A stretch of DNA of 34,715 bases, from contig JAPUDV010000116.1 of assembly GCA_027492875.1 (NCBI GenBank), positions 10,751 to 45,465 of the forward strand, given 5' to 3'. Each line of letters begins with the position of its first letter. Positions within the stretch are counted from its first letter, which is position 1. Of this stretch, positions 17,405 to 28,241 are shown in pieces. The stretch comes from Candidatus Competibacteraceae bacterium. GTDB taxonomy: Bacteria; Pseudomonadota; Gammaproteobacteria; Competibacterales; Competibacteraceae. The notes beneath the pieces are model-generated. The model was not told the origin of the DNA and made no database searches. It saw only the letters and a list, made by a program, of their open reading frames with translations. A program made the translations under genes and the position numbers.

Positions 17405-17679
17405 ATGCTCACCCATTCCCTTGTGCTCCGGGTCGTCATGGCCCAGCTCGATTTTCTGGTCGGCGATATCACCGGCAACACCGAAAAGATCATCGCCGCC
17501 GCCCAGGAAGCTCGCGACCGACTCCGGGCCGATGCGATCGTGTTCCCGGAACTGACCGTCACCGGCTATCCCCCGGAGGATCTGCTGCTGCGTCCGGGCT
17601 TCGTCGGTCAGGTGGAACCGGCCATGCGGCGGTTGTGCGCCGAGATCGAAAGGATCACCGCCATCGTCGGTTATCCCGC
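17405..17679 (+). pseudogene. nadE: Truncated 5' copy of nadE
   Basis: From the ATG at 17405 the frame encodes about 91 residues nearly identical to the start of the intact NadE at 20921: VVMAQLDFLVGDI, FPELTVTGYPPEDLLLRPGF, then IVGYP. Identity stops exactly after base 17679 (gtcggttatcccgc); the next base begins transposase sequence. Only the first third of the glutaminase domain remains, including the Glu general base in FPEL but not the catalytic Lys or Cys, so it cannot work as NAD synthetase. Compared with the intact copy there are many synonymous and several amino-acid differences, so it is an old duplicate or a copy from a related strain, not a recent tandem duplication. Translation from it would run on into foreign sequence. 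Confidence 0.9.
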
Positions 17680-18278
17680 ACCATCGCCCAAACCCCGGCG
17701 ATCCGGGTCGATCATTGGGCCGCCCAACAACCCGCCGGGGCCTGGCCACGGGCGACCTTGCGCCAGGGTGCCAAAGGCCGTTTGCCGGTGGACATCCTCC
17801 ATCAGCGGGTCTGGCTGTGGGATGGCGACGAACCCTAGGCGCGGCATTGGCATCTGATCGTCCGCCGGGAAGTGGAGATCCCGACCGAGATCAAGTACAG
17901 TCTCGGCAACGCCCCGGCCGCCACGCTGGCCCCCCGGCGGGCGTTCATGCAAGGACAACGCCATTGGATCGAGCGCGCCTTGCAGCAGGGCAAACAGGAT
18001 GTGGGGCTGGGGGATTACCAAGTCCGTGGGTGGCGCGACTGGCACCATCACATGGCCCTGGTGATGAGGGCGATGCTGTTTACCTTGGAGGAGCGGTTGT
18101 GCTCCATCACCCGACCCGACCCTTGCTGAGTGGCACCGACATCCGGGCCTTACTCAACCAGTTCCTCCCCCGCCGGGATACCACCGTGGACGAGGTCATT
18201 CGCCAGATGGAGCGACGCCATCGCAAACGCCAAAGCGCAACCAACTCCGCCTACCGCAGGCAGCAACTTAACGAGTAG
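17680..18278 (+). pseudogene. IS701-like DDE transposase remnant, 5' truncated, one nonsense and one frameshift
   Basis: The C-terminal part of a transposase is readable in one frame from 17680: RVDHWAAQQPAGAWPRA, LPVDILHQRVWLWDGDEP, then a TAG at 17836-17838 (a C-to-T change from CAG would give Gln), then ARHWHLIVRREVEIP, KYSLGNAPA, MQGQRHWIERALQQGKQD and DYQVRGWRDWHHHMALVM. The IERA..GK segment is where the third catalytic acid of IS701-type DDE enzymes lies. After EERL an extra TG (18100-18101) shifts the frame; the ending LHHPTRPLLSGTDIRALLNQ continues in another frame to the stop at 18276-18278. The N-terminal half and left end are missing, replaced by the nadE fragment. The element is inactive. 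Confidence 0.87.
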
Positions 18279-18349
18279 GGTCGGATCGGTAATCTGACAA
18301 AGTAGAATTACATACGATTGATTTATTACTGGTTCAAGGAAGTAAGGCA

Positions 18350-20716
18350 ATGAGTAATACTAGGTTTGAAAACCAGAAAATTTTTCCTAAAAACTCACGG
18401 ATTAGCATCGCGAAAATTTATCTTATTTTTACTGCTTCTGGCGCAGCGGCACTGATTTATCAAGTGATTTGGGGGCGTTGGTTAAGCTTGTTATTTGGAA
18501 ATACGACAGTTTTTGTCGCGATTGTCTTGAGTAGTTTTATGTTAGGCTTGGCTTTAGGTAGCTATCTCGTGGGAAGGCAACTTAAGCGAATTGCCAATCC
18601 CATGATGGTTTATGTTTTATTTGAACTTGGTATTGGTATATTTGCGATACTATTTCCGTGGCTAGCGCAAGGTGTGGATATTTTCTTTATTGCTTTAATA
18701 GACGATAATTCCTTATTTTTTTTTAATTCATTAGTCCGAATAGTGCTCTCATTTACTTTATTAGTAATCCCAACAACCTTAATGGGAGCAACACTACCAT
18801 TATTAACCGAATTTTTTCGACGCCATCCGAAAGGCAGCCATGTTTGGAAAGTGGGTTTTCTTTATGCGGCTAATACTCTTGGCGCGGCTTTAGGCGTATT
18901 TATATCTGGTTTTATATTAATCGAAATGATTGGTATACGTTCAACCACCCTAGTGGCGGCGCTCTTAAACTTTCTAGTAGCTTTGATTGGGTTTCAATAT
19001 TCAAAACACTCCATCAGGTTAATTCCAGAAACACAGGCTAGTACTAATCAAAGTACTAACAAAAAACCGCTGAACAAGGCTGGACAGTTGGCAGTAACTG
19101 TGTTGGCAGCAAGTGGAGCGGTTGCCTTGGCATCCGAGGTTCTTTGGACGAGGACGTTAGAAATTTTAGCAGGCGCATCGACTTATGCGTTCGCAATTAT
19201 TTTGATTATTTATCTTCTTGGAATTGCCGGCGGTAGCTGGATTATGTCATTTTGGGTCAAACTGTTAAAACAAACAACCATACCATTCTGGTTGGTTGGA
19301 TTGCAAGCAGGAATGGGAATCTGGATGATAATAGCTATTTTTTTATTCCAAGGATTTGCTCATCATCTCCACTACAATGCCTTAGTAAGCATTGATATTA
19401 TTTTTTTGGGCTATATACAAGTTGGCAGTATATTATTTCCATTAGCGATCTTATCAGGCGCGGTATTTCCGGTCGCCACTAGAATTATTGATCCGGATGC
19501 TGAAGATGCATCGGGCGAACACATTGCTCGCGCGTATGCTTGGAACACTATCGGAGCGGTAATAGGTTCTTTAATAGGAGGTTTTTTAATTGCGCCATTC
19601 TTCGATTACTTTGATGCCTTGTATTTGTTAGCGGCTCTGTACATTTGTGTTGCCATCCTTTCGATGATATTCATCATTAACAACTCGATTATTGGTTCCA
19701 TAAGTTATTTTCAACGCTTTGTCTCTGTGGGTGCTTTAGCGGCGATAAGCGTTTTTTGCCTGTTTAAAATATATTATGGAAATATTTATCTTAATGGCTT
19801 AATGAATTTTTTTAAGATCATTAAACAGGACAGAAGTGTTGCTTATCACAAACCTGGCTTTCAAGGAGTTGTTACCGTAATTAAGGGCAATGATAAGTCA
19901 TATGATCTTTTATTAATTAACGGTAGAGGAATGACGGTAAAAGTAGGTGATACCAAGATGATGGCCCATCTGCCTCTTCTAGTTCATCCAGACCCAAAAG
20001 ATACCTTAGTGATCTGTTTCGGTATGGGAACGACTTACCGATCAGCGATCACTTACAATAACAAAGTAACTGTTGTAGAGCTAGTAAAAGAAGTATACGA
20101 AGCATTCGATTATTTCTATAGTGATGCGCAGCGTGTAAGAGATTATCCTAAAGGGCGGCTAATTGTTAACGACGGCCGTAATTTTCTTAAGACAACTCAG
20201 GAATACTTCGATGTTATCACTATTGATCCACCGCCTCCTATTGATGCGGCAGGAGTTAACAATCTTTACTCAGCGGAGTTTATTGATTTGGCAAAATCCC
20301 GATTGAATAAAGGAGGGATATTAGCACACTGGCTACCACTTCCACGTACTGGGGCAGGCGTGGATGATTGGAAAACCTTCTCTATGCTGCTAAATACTTT
20401 TGCCCAAGCTTTTCCTTATACACTGGCTATTCAGGGGTTGGAAGGCTATGGATTGCATGTTCTTGGATCCGGTGAGCCGATTTCATATTCGCTAGAAAAA
20501 ATCCAGGAAAAGATTTTAATACCTGAGATTGAGCGGGATCTAAACGAATGGAAAGAAATACCATTAAAGTATTTTTCTCGGATGATCCCTATAGATAAGA
20601 ATAAACTTGACCCTTCTTTTGTTTTAACAGATGATCGACCTTACTTGGAATTTTATTTATGGAAAACATGGTCCAATAATATTTTGAAACAGCCCCACCA
20701 GGTTTTCTGGTATTAA
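18350..20716 (+). CDS. Multi-spanning membrane protein fused to a spermidine-synthase-like domain
   Basis: The protein has 788 residues. Two blocks of membrane segments (about 20-230 and 245-475) begin with similar sequences (FTASGAAALIYQVIWGRWL and LAASGAVALASEVLWTRTL), so the membrane part looks like an internal duplication. A soluble C-terminal domain (about 510-770) has a spermidine-synthase/methyltransferase Rossmann fold: LLINGRGMTVK, LVICFGMGTTYRSA, VTVVELVKEVYEA and IDPPPPIDAAGVNNLYS with Asp626. Such fused proteins are annotated as spermidine synthase-like but most are uncharacterised. The loop normally forming the polyamine site is not the usual DSxDP type, so true aminopropyltransferase activity is doubtful. 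A strong AAGGAAGTAAGG precedes the ATG. AT-rich composition marks it as acquired DNA, in the same block as the glycosyltransferase. Confidence 0.82.
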   Translation: MSNTRFENQKIFPKNSRISIAKIYLIFTASGAAALIYQVIWGRWLSLLFGNTTVFVAIVLSSFMLGLALGSYLVGRQLKRIANPMMVYVLFELGIGIFAILFPWLAQGVDIFFIALIDDNSLFFFNSLVRIVLSFTLLVIPTTLMGATLPLLTEFFRRHPKGSHVWKVGFLYAANTLGAALGVFISGFILIEMIGIRSTTLVAALLNFLVALIGFQYSKHSIRLIPETQASTNQSTNKKPLNKAGQLAVTVLAASGAVALASEVLWTRTLEILAGASTYAFAIILIIYLLGIAGGSWIMSFWVKLLKQTTIPFWLVGLQAGMGIWMIIAIFLFQGFAHHLHYNALVSIDIIFLGYIQVGSILFPLAILSGAVFPVATRIIDPDAEDASGEHIARAYAWNTIGAVIGSLIGGFLIAPFFDYFDALYLLAALYICVAILSMIFIINNSIIGSISYFQRFVSVGALAAISVFCLFKIYYGNIYLNGLMNFFKIIKQDRSVAYHKPGFQGVVTVIKGNDKSYDLLLINGRGMTVKVGDTKMMAHLPLLVHPDPKDTLVICFGMGTTYRSAITYNNKVTVVELVKEVYEAFDYFYSDAQRVRDYPKGRLIVNDGRNFLKTTQEYFDVITIDPPPPIDAAGVNNLYSAEFIDLAKSRLNKGGILAHWLPLPRTGAGVDDWKTFSMLLNTFAQAFPYTLAIQGLEGYGLHVLGSGEPISYSLEKIQEKILIPEIERDLNEWKEIPLKYFSRMIPIDKNKLDPSFVLTDDRPYLEFYLWKTWSNNILKQPHQVFWY

Positions 20717-20920
20717 TTTAACAAACCTTTCTTCCAGCTAATAATCCGTTGGTTTAAATCGATTCTTCAAAGGGGGAAGTTAACTTATCACTAACCTTGC
20801 AGCTTGAATCTCGTTCTAAGGGACTAACTCTACAGAGAAAAGCGTAAGAACCCTATTAAGGAGTCAATTATAGGTTCCGCGCCGTTGTATCCCAACCTGC
20901 TCTGTATTTAGGTAACTGCT

Positions 20921-22549
20921 ATGCTCACTATTTTTCCCCTTCGGGTCGTCATGGCCCAACTCGATTTCCTGGTCGGCGATATTCCCGGCAACACCAAGAA
21001 AATCATCACCGCCGCCCTTGATGCCCGCGACCGCTTGCGGGCCGACGCGATCATGTTCCCGGAGCTCACCGTCACCGGCTATCCCCCGGAAGATTTGCTG
21101 CTGCGTCCGGGTTTCGTGGGCCAGGTGAAACCGGCCATGCGGCGGCTGTGCGCCGAAATCCAAGGGATAACCGCCGTCGTCGGTTATCCCGCCGCGACGC
21201 CGGAAGGGCTGCGTAACTCGGCCGCCGTCATCGCCGACGGCCGGATTCAGGCGGTCTACCACAAGCATCTGTTGCCCAATTACAGTGTGTTCGACGAGAA
21301 ACGCTATTTCGTGGCGGGCACGGAACCGTTGGTGTTCGAACTCAAGGGTGTGCGGGTCGGCGTCACCATCTGCGAGGACGTGTGGCAGGCGGGACCAGCG
21401 CGGCGGGCCGTCGCCGCTGGCGCGCAACTGCTGTTCAACCTCAACGCCTCGCCCTTTCACGCCGGCAAGAGCCGGTTACGGCTGGAGATCCTGCAACAGC
21501 GGGCGGCCGAAAACGGGCGGCCCATCCTCTACGTCAACTTGGTCGGCGGCCAGGACGAACTGGTGTTCGACGGCGATTCGCAAGTGGTCAACGGACGCGG
21601 GGAACTGACCCAGCGCGCGCCGTTCTGCGCCGAAGGCCTGTATCCGGTAGACTTCAGTCTCGGCGCGACGGTGGAACCGCTGCCCGGCGAAATCGCCCCG
21701 GATCTGGCCGAGGAAGCTGCAATTTATCGGGCCATCGTGCTGGGCGTGCGCGACTATGTGGACAAGAATGGGTTCCCCGGCGTGGTGCTGGGGCTGTCGG
21801 GCGGGATTGATTCGGCGCTGACGCTGGCGATTGCGGTCGATGCGCTGGGCGCGGAACGAGTCGAGGCGGTATTGATGCCCTCGCGCTATACCGCCGGCAT
21901 GAGCAATAGCGACGCCGAGGAAGAAGCGCGTGCGCTGGGAGTGAACTACCGCCTCATGCCGATCGAGCCGGCGTTCGAGTCCTTTCTCGGCATCCTGCAC
22001 CCGGTGTTGGCGGGGCTGCCGCCGGATAGTACCGAGGAGAACATTCAGGCCCGCTGCCGGGGTGTATTGTTGATGGCGATTTCCAATAAGACCGGCAAGA
22101 TCGTGTTGACCACCGGCAACAAGAGCGAAACCGCCGTGGGTTATTCGACCCTGTACGGCGACATGGCCGGCGGGTTCGCCCCGATCAAGGACGTGCTGAA
22201 GACGATGGTGTACCGGCTGGCGGTGTATCGCAATAGCCTGTCGCCGGTGATCCCGCAACGGGTGTTGGACCGGCCGCCGTCGGCCGAGCTGCGCCCGGAT
22301 CAAACCGATCAGGACAGCCTGCCGCCCTACGATCTGCTGGATGCGATCCTGCAAGGCTATGTCGAGGAAGACCGTTCGGTGGAGGACTTGATCGCGGCCG
22401 GCTTCGACCGGGCGACGGTGGAGCGGGTGGCGCGGCTGGTGATCGTCAACGAATACAAACGCCGCCAGGCCGCGCCGGGAGTGCGGATCACCCCACGCGC
22501 CTTCGGACGGGACCGGCGCTATCCGATTACCTCGGGGTTTCGGCGGTAA
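20921..22549 (+). CDS. nadE: Glutamine-dependent NAD+ synthetase
   Basis: This is a 542-residue two-domain enzyme that makes NAD+ from deamido-NAD+ with ATP, using ammonia released from glutamine. The N-terminal nitrilase-type glutaminase has the triad Glu48 (FPELTVTGYPPEDLL), Lys115 (YHKHLLPNYSVFDE) and Cys151 (VTICEDVW). The C-terminal synthetase has the PP-loop SGGIDS (293-298) and TTGNKSE...GYSTLYGDMAGGF. The ATG at 20921 is preferred over the internal ATG at 20951 because the first beta strand (LRVVMAQLDFLVGD) starts before the latter. The ribosome-binding site is weak. The upstream 204 bp (20717-20920) is AT-rich and holds no gene or clear promoter that I can see. A broken 5' copy lies 3.5 kb upstream. 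The gene converges on suhB with only 5 bp between stop codons. Confidence 0.96.
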   Translation: MLTIFPLRVVMAQLDFLVGDIPGNTKKIITAALDARDRLRADAIMFPELTVTGYPPEDLLLRPGFVGQVKPAMRRLCAEIQGITAVVGYPAATPEGLRNSAAVIADGRIQAVYHKHLLPNYSVFDEKRYFVAGTEPLVFELKGVRVGVTICEDVWQAGPARRAVAAGAQLLFNLNASPFHAGKSRLRLEILQQRAAENGRPILYVNLVGGQDELVFDGDSQVVNGRGELTQRAPFCAEGLYPVDFSLGATVEPLPGEIAPDLAEEAAIYRAIVLGVRDYVDKNGFPGVVLGLSGGIDSALTLAIAVDALGAERVEAVLMPSRYTAGMSNSDAEEEARALGVNYRLMPIEPAFESFLGILHPVLAGLPPDSTEENIQARCRGVLLMAISNKTGKIVLTTGNKSETAVGYSTLYGDMAGGFAPIKDVLKTMVYRLAVYRNSLSPVIPQRVLDRPPSAELRPDQTDQDSLPPYDLLDAILQGYVEEDRSVEDLIAAGFDRATVERVARLVIVNEYKRRQAAPGVRITPRAFGRDRRYPITSGFRR

Positions 22550-22554
22550 GCGGT

Positions 22555-23343
22555 TTAGTCTTTGAGACACGGCTGCATCTGCCGCAGCAGGGCCTTAAAT
22601 ATCTTGGGGTTGCCGGCGACGATGTTGCCGGATTTCATGAAGTCGTTGCCGCCGACGAAATCGCTGACCAGTCCCCCGGCTTCCTGCACCAGCAAGGCGC
22701 CGGCCGCGATGTCCCATTCCTTCAGGCCAAATTCCCAATAGCCATCCAGCCGGCCGGAGGCCACGTAGGCCAGATCCAGCGAGGCCGCACCGGCCCGGCG
22801 CACTTCCACGCACTTGTCGAACAGGCTGCCAAAAAAATTGAGGTAGGCGGGCTGATGTTGGGGATGGCGGAACGGAAAACCGGTGCCGAGCAGGGCGCTT
22901 TCCATTTGCGGGACGCCACTGACCCGCATGCGCCGGTCGTTTACCTGCGCGCCGGTGCCGCGCGCGGCGGTAAACAGCTCCTGCCGGATCGGGTCGTAGA
23001 TCAGCCCCGCTTCCAACCGGGTTTTGTGGCGGAAGCCGATGGAGATGGCGAAATGAGGGATGCCGTGCAGGAAGTTGGTGGTGCCGTCCAGCGGGTCGAT
23101 CACCCATTGGTAGTCGTCTTGGCCGTACTGTTCGCCGCTTTCCTCGGCCAGGATGCCGTGGTTGGGATAAGTCTTGCGCAGGATCTGGATAATTTCCTGT
23201 TCGGCCTGCATGTCCGCGTCGCTGACGAAGTCATTGCGCTGTTTGGCAGAAACGTTCAGCCGTTCGAGGTGATCGAAATGGTGGAGCAGGATGCGGCTGG
23301 CGCTCAAGGCGGCGCGCTTGGCGATGGTCAGAACTGGGTGCAT
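22555..23343 (-). CDS. suhB: Inositol-1-monophosphatase family protein
   Basis: The protein is 262 residues from the ATG at 23343 (MHPVLTIAKRAAL); an in-frame ATG 57 bases upstream adds only Arg-rich leader. Family motifs are the metal-binding GILAEESGE (Glu67, Glu68), DPLDGTTNF (83-91) and KEWDIAAGALLVQEAGG (208-224, Asp211). The enzyme hydrolyses inositol phosphates with Mg2+; in gammaproteobacteria SuhB also takes part in rRNA antitermination complexes. Length and motifs are complete. The stop codons of suhB and nadE are 5 bp apart and no terminator hairpin separates them, so transcripts from the two strands should overlap. Confidence 0.95.
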   Translation of the reverse strand: MHPVLTIAKRAALSASRILLHHFDHLERLNVSAKQRNDFVSDADMQAEQEIIQILRKTYPNHGILAEESGEQYGQDDYQWVIDPLDGTTNFLHGIPHFAISIGFRHKTRLEAGLIYDPIRQELFTAARGTGAQVNDRRMRVSGVPQMESALLGTGFPFRHPQHQPAYLNFFGSLFDKCVEVRRAGAASLDLAYVASGRLDGYWEFGLKEWDIAAGALLVQEAGGLVSDFVGGNDFMKSGNIVAGNPKIFKALLRQMQPCLKD

Positions 23344-23526
23344 GGCGGATCGGATCGGTGAGAGAGCGAGTGACCGGGGTCTCCGGCGCGAGCGCGCCAT
23401 GTTAGCAGAATTCAGCCAGCATCTTGCGGGGGATCGAGTTCGAACAACCCGGCGGCTTCCATCGAACAGGCGGATTGTTTGTATCGGAGGCGGTCAAGGG
23501 TTGAAGCCGATGGCGCGGATCTGGTG

Positions 23527-24105
23527 TCAGCCCTCGGGCAGTTCCACCTTGTCGTAGATCTCGGCCAGCGCCAGGTCGCAGTCGATGGACGACAGCCGCA
23601 GCGTGCCATCCAGCGCGCTGCATTCCGTCAACAGCCATTCCTGGCTGGCTTGCCGCCGATAGGATTCGACGTGGGGGCGATTTTGGGCGATCAGCAGGTA
23701 TTCGGCCAGCGAATCCAGCTTGCGGTAATGCTCGAACTTGCGCCCCCGGTCGTAGGCTTCGGTGGAGTCCGACAGTACTTCGACGATCACGGTGGGATTG
23801 AGCAGGGTGTCGAGATGCATGCCGTCGAATTGGGCTTTGCCGCAAGTCACCACCACGTCCGGGTAGGTGTATAGCCCGGTCGGATCGACCTTGACGCGCA
23901 TGTCGTTTGCGTAGACTTTGCAGGGGCGCTTTTTAAGTTGGGTGCTCAGTTCGCGGATCGTGTTGATAACGACGAGATTATGCGGCTCGCTCGCGCCGGT
24001 CATGGCGAAGGTTTCGCCGTTGAAGTATTCGCTCTTGCAATCGGCGCTGCGTTCGAGGGCCAGATAGTCTTCGGGAGTCAGACGGGGTTTGGGTTGCAGG
24101 GACAT
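23527..24105 (-). CDS. Uma2-family (DUF820) putative restriction-endonuclease-fold protein
   Basis: The gene encodes 192 residues from the ATG at 24105; a longer open frame upstream overlaps fadJ and is a shadow of that gene. The order RLTPEDYLALE, YFNGETFAMTGASEPHN, RVKVDPTGLYTYPDVVV, PTVIVEVLSDSTEAYDRGRKFEHYRK and EYLLI is the standard Uma2 pattern. It corresponds to a PD-(D/E)xK nuclease core with Asp83, Glu109 and Lys123 as probable catalytic residues. The family is abundant in cyanobacteria and scattered in proteobacteria; its biological role is unknown. It sits alone between suhB and fadJ, 104 bp after the fadJ stop, with no ribosome-binding site of note. Composition is close to that of its neighbours. 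Confidence 0.87.
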   Translation of the reverse strand: MSLQPKPRLTPEDYLALERSADCKSEYFNGETFAMTGASEPHNLVVINTIRELSTQLKKRPCKVYANDMRVKVDPTGLYTYPDVVVTCGKAQFDGMHLDTLLNPTVIVEVLSDSTEAYDRGRKFEHYRKLDSLAEYLLIAQNRPHVESYRRQASQEWLLTECSALDGTLRLSSIDCDLALAEIYDKVELPEG

Positions 24106-24209
24106 GGGGGGTGTCTCGATGGTTTCGATTGCGCGAAGCCATTGTGCCACAAGTCTGGTGTGAAGTTGCTCCGTCGCCGGTCGGGTTGCGGCGACGGAGC
24201 AGCCATGGC

Positions 24210-26381
<2,172 letters not shown>

Positions 26382-26411
26382 GGCGTTCTGATCCTCGGCA
26401 GCTTGCAATTT

Positions 26412-26460
26412 GCTCCCCTCTTCCCGTGGGAGAGAGGTTGGAGGTGAAGGTGGGCGAGGG
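26412..26460. repeat. REP-like palindromic repeat between fadI and fadJ
   Basis: The unit gctcccctcttcccgtggga followed by gagaggttggaggtgaaggtgggcgaggg matches the widespread intergenic repeat of the form CCCTCRCCY...CTCTCCCRNGGGAGAGGGG. Its core ctcttcccgtgggagag is palindromic apart from a central base pair. Within the fadI-fadJ mRNA it would fold into a hairpin and could lower fadJ expression relative to fadI. Copy number elsewhere cannot be judged from this window. Confidence 0.6.
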
Positions 26461-26469
26461 GGAGTGTGT

Positions 26470-27777
26470 TTACGCCGCTTCCAGCACCATGGCCGCGCCC
26501 AGACCACCGGCGGCGCAGGCGGTGGCTAGCCCCAGTCCGCCGCCGCGCCGGCGCAGTTCGTTGAGCACCTGCACGATCATCCGCCCGCCGGTGGCGGCGA
26601 AAGGGTGGCCATAGGCCAGCGAGCCGCCCAGCACGTTCAACGTGTCCGGGTCCACCTCGCCGATCGCTTCGTCGCGGCCGAGTTGCTCTTGCGCGAACTG
26701 GCGCGAGGGCCAGTTTTTCAGATTGGCCAGGGTCTGGGCGGCGAAGGCTTCGTGAATGTCGACCAGCGTTAGGTCGCGCAGCGTGATCCCCGCCCGGTCC
26801 AGCGCGACCGGCGTGGCATGGGAGGGGCCCATCAGCCCGTCGTCGAACGGGTCGATGGCGGCGAAGGCGTAGGAACGGATGAAGCCCAGCGGCTCGAAGC
26901 CCAGTTGCTGGGCGCGTCGTTCCCGCATCAGGATCAGCGAGGAGGCGCCGTCGGTCAGCGGGGTGGAGTTGGCGGCGGTCACCGTGCCGTGTTTGCGGTC
27001 GAAGGCGGGTCGCAGCGTGGCCAGTTGCTCCAGGCTGGAATCACCGCGAATGTTGTTGTCGCGTTCGATGCTTTCCTTGAACGGGGGGACGAAGGCGCGC
27101 ATCACCTCGCCGTCCAGCTTGCCTTCGTCCCAGGCGCGCTGGGCGAGTTGATGGGAGCGCAGGGTGAAGCGATCCTGCTCCTCGCGGCCGATGCCGTGGT
27201 TTTTCGCCATCTGCTCGGCGATGTCGCCCATGCCCAGGTTGGTGGAGTAGTCCTTGATCGCCGGCGACACCGGGATCAGGTCGGCGGGGCGGATGGTCTT
27301 GAACAGCGCCAGCCGCTCGCTCAGGGATTTGGCCTTGCTGGAATGGATCAGCGCCCGCGACAGCTTCTTCGAGGTCTGAATCGGCAGCACCGAAGTGGAA
27401 TCGCAACCACCGGCCAAGCCGATCTCGATCTCGCCCAGCAGGATGGCTTGGGCGATGTCCACGGTGGATTGGAAACTGGTGGCGCAGGCGCGGGTGACGG
27501 TGTAGGCGTCGGTGCGGGGATTCATGCCCGCGCCGAGCATCACCTCGCGGGCGACGTTGGGTGCTTCGGGGATCAGGCCGACGCAGCCGTAGACCACCCG
27601 TTCGATCAGCACCGGGTCGAGGTCGAGGCGAGCCAGCAGTTCGTTGGTGACCAGCACGCCGAGGTCGATGGCGTTCAAGTCCTTGTAAGCGGTCAGCTGT
27701 CGGGCAAACGGCGTGCGCAGCCCGGCGATGATGGCGACCCGCTCGCCGGGCTTGTTCATGGAATTCAGGGTGGCCAC
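26470..27777 (-). CDS. fadI: 3-ketoacyl-CoA thiolase FadI
   Basis: The thiolase has 435 residues when started at the GTG at 27777, which follows AGGAG by 7 bases; the ATG at 27759 is an alternative with no such site. It has the nucleophile Cys98 ([12 protein letters not shown]), the [10 protein letters not shown] motif, the catalytic His in [13 protein letters not shown] and the second Cys in [11 protein letters not shown]. It cleaves 3-ketoacyl-CoA with CoA, releasing acetyl-CoA. Paired with FadJ it forms the FadIJ beta-oxidation complex, probably one operon. The opening [19 protein letters not shown] closely follows FadI and separates it from FadA. The first gene of the unit, it is preceded by a long intergenic region with no clear promoter that I can identify. 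Confidence 0.93.
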   Translation of the reverse strand: MATLNSMNKPGERVAIIAGLRTPFARQLTAYKDLNAIDLGVLVTNELLARLDLDPVLIERVVYGCVGLIPEAPNVAREVMLGAGMNPRTDAYTVTRACATSFQSTVDIAQAILLGEIEIGLAGGCDSTSVLPIQTSKKLSRALIHSSKAKSLSERLALFKTIRPADLIPVSPAIKDYSTNLGMGDIAEQMAKNHGIGREEQDRFTLRSHQLAQRAWDEGKLDGEVMRAFVPPFKESIERDNNIRGDSSLEQLATLRPAFDRKHGTVTAANSTPLTDGASSLILMRERRAQQLGFEPLGFIRSYAFAAIDPFDDGLMGPSHATPVALDRAGITLRDLTLVDIHEAFAAQTLANLKNWPSRQFAQEQLGRDEAIGEVDPDTLNVLGGSLAYGHPFAATGGRMIVQVLNELRRRGGGLGLATACAAGGLGAAMVLEAA

Positions 27778-27790
27778 AAGAGTTCTCCTC

Positions 27791-28171
27791 TTTGGATCGG
27801 GCGCGCGGTAGGGGTTTGGGGAAGTCTTCGCCTTTGCCCTACAGTTCAGCAAATCCTTGAAGGGCTTGCTTGTACGATATGGCGGACATGGCGATTTCCC
27901 GCTACGGAAGAAAAGCCAGGGGTGAGGAGATTTTTCGGTGCTTGGCTCACAAAAGATCAGTTTGAGCGGTGCTTCGCAATCGCTGATCCATGTTTGGCGC
28001 GCTGCCCGATTTGATGGGCTTGGTGAGTAGACACTTCGCCTCATCGGGCAACCGGATTGCTTCGTCCGCCTGTTGTTGAAGCAATCATTGCCCCGGCCGA
28101 CTCCTCCGGTTGGGGCGAAACCATGAAAATTCCTTTCCCGGTGGATTTATTCCAAGATCGTAATTAAACAC
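27791..28171. other. Long intergenic region between fadI and pspA
   Basis: About 380 bp without a convincing gene. It contains a GC-rich stem at 28090-28099 / 28107-28116 (gccccggccg with ccggttggggc, two G-U pairs) and a looser pairing of gcccgat (28004-28010) with atcgggc (28043-28049). Both divergent promoters, for fadI on the minus strand and pspA on the plus strand, must lie here; only the pspA one is recognisable, at the right end. I saw no tRNA or known riboswitch. Confidence 0.5.
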
Positions 28172-28200
28172 TGTTCAACTAAAATAGTCCTGACTATACT
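28172..28200 (+). promoter_or_regulatory. Candidate sigma-70 promoter of pspA
   Basis: TGTTCA (28172-28177) and TATACT (28195-28200) are 17 bases apart, the optimal spacing, in an AT-rich stretch 42 bp before the pspA start. A sigma-54 GG-N10-GC element as in enterobacterial psp operons was not seen. AAGGAGGTG (28229-28237), 4 bases before the GTG, is an almost perfect ribosome-binding site. Confidence 0.55.
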
Positions 28201-28241
28201 CAAATCGTTTCTAACCCTATCGATCAGTAAGGAGGTGTCCC

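Noticed and set aside
17830..17845. In-frame TAG in the transposase as pyrrolysine or programmed readthrough
   Set aside because: The element is already truncated and frameshifted, so a plain nonsense mutation is the simpler explanation.
21476..22570. A 364-codon minus-strand open frame over nadE
   Set aside because: Shadow of the intact nadE with no family resemblance.
27839..27889. 16-codon minus-strand ORF ([16 protein letters not shown]) upstream of fadI as a leader peptide
   Set aside because: No ribosome-binding site, no attenuator hairpin and no biased codon run; likely chance or a worn remnant.
26818..28014. A 398-codon plus-strand open frame over fadI
   Set aside because: Shadow of fadI extending into the intergenic region; no motifs.
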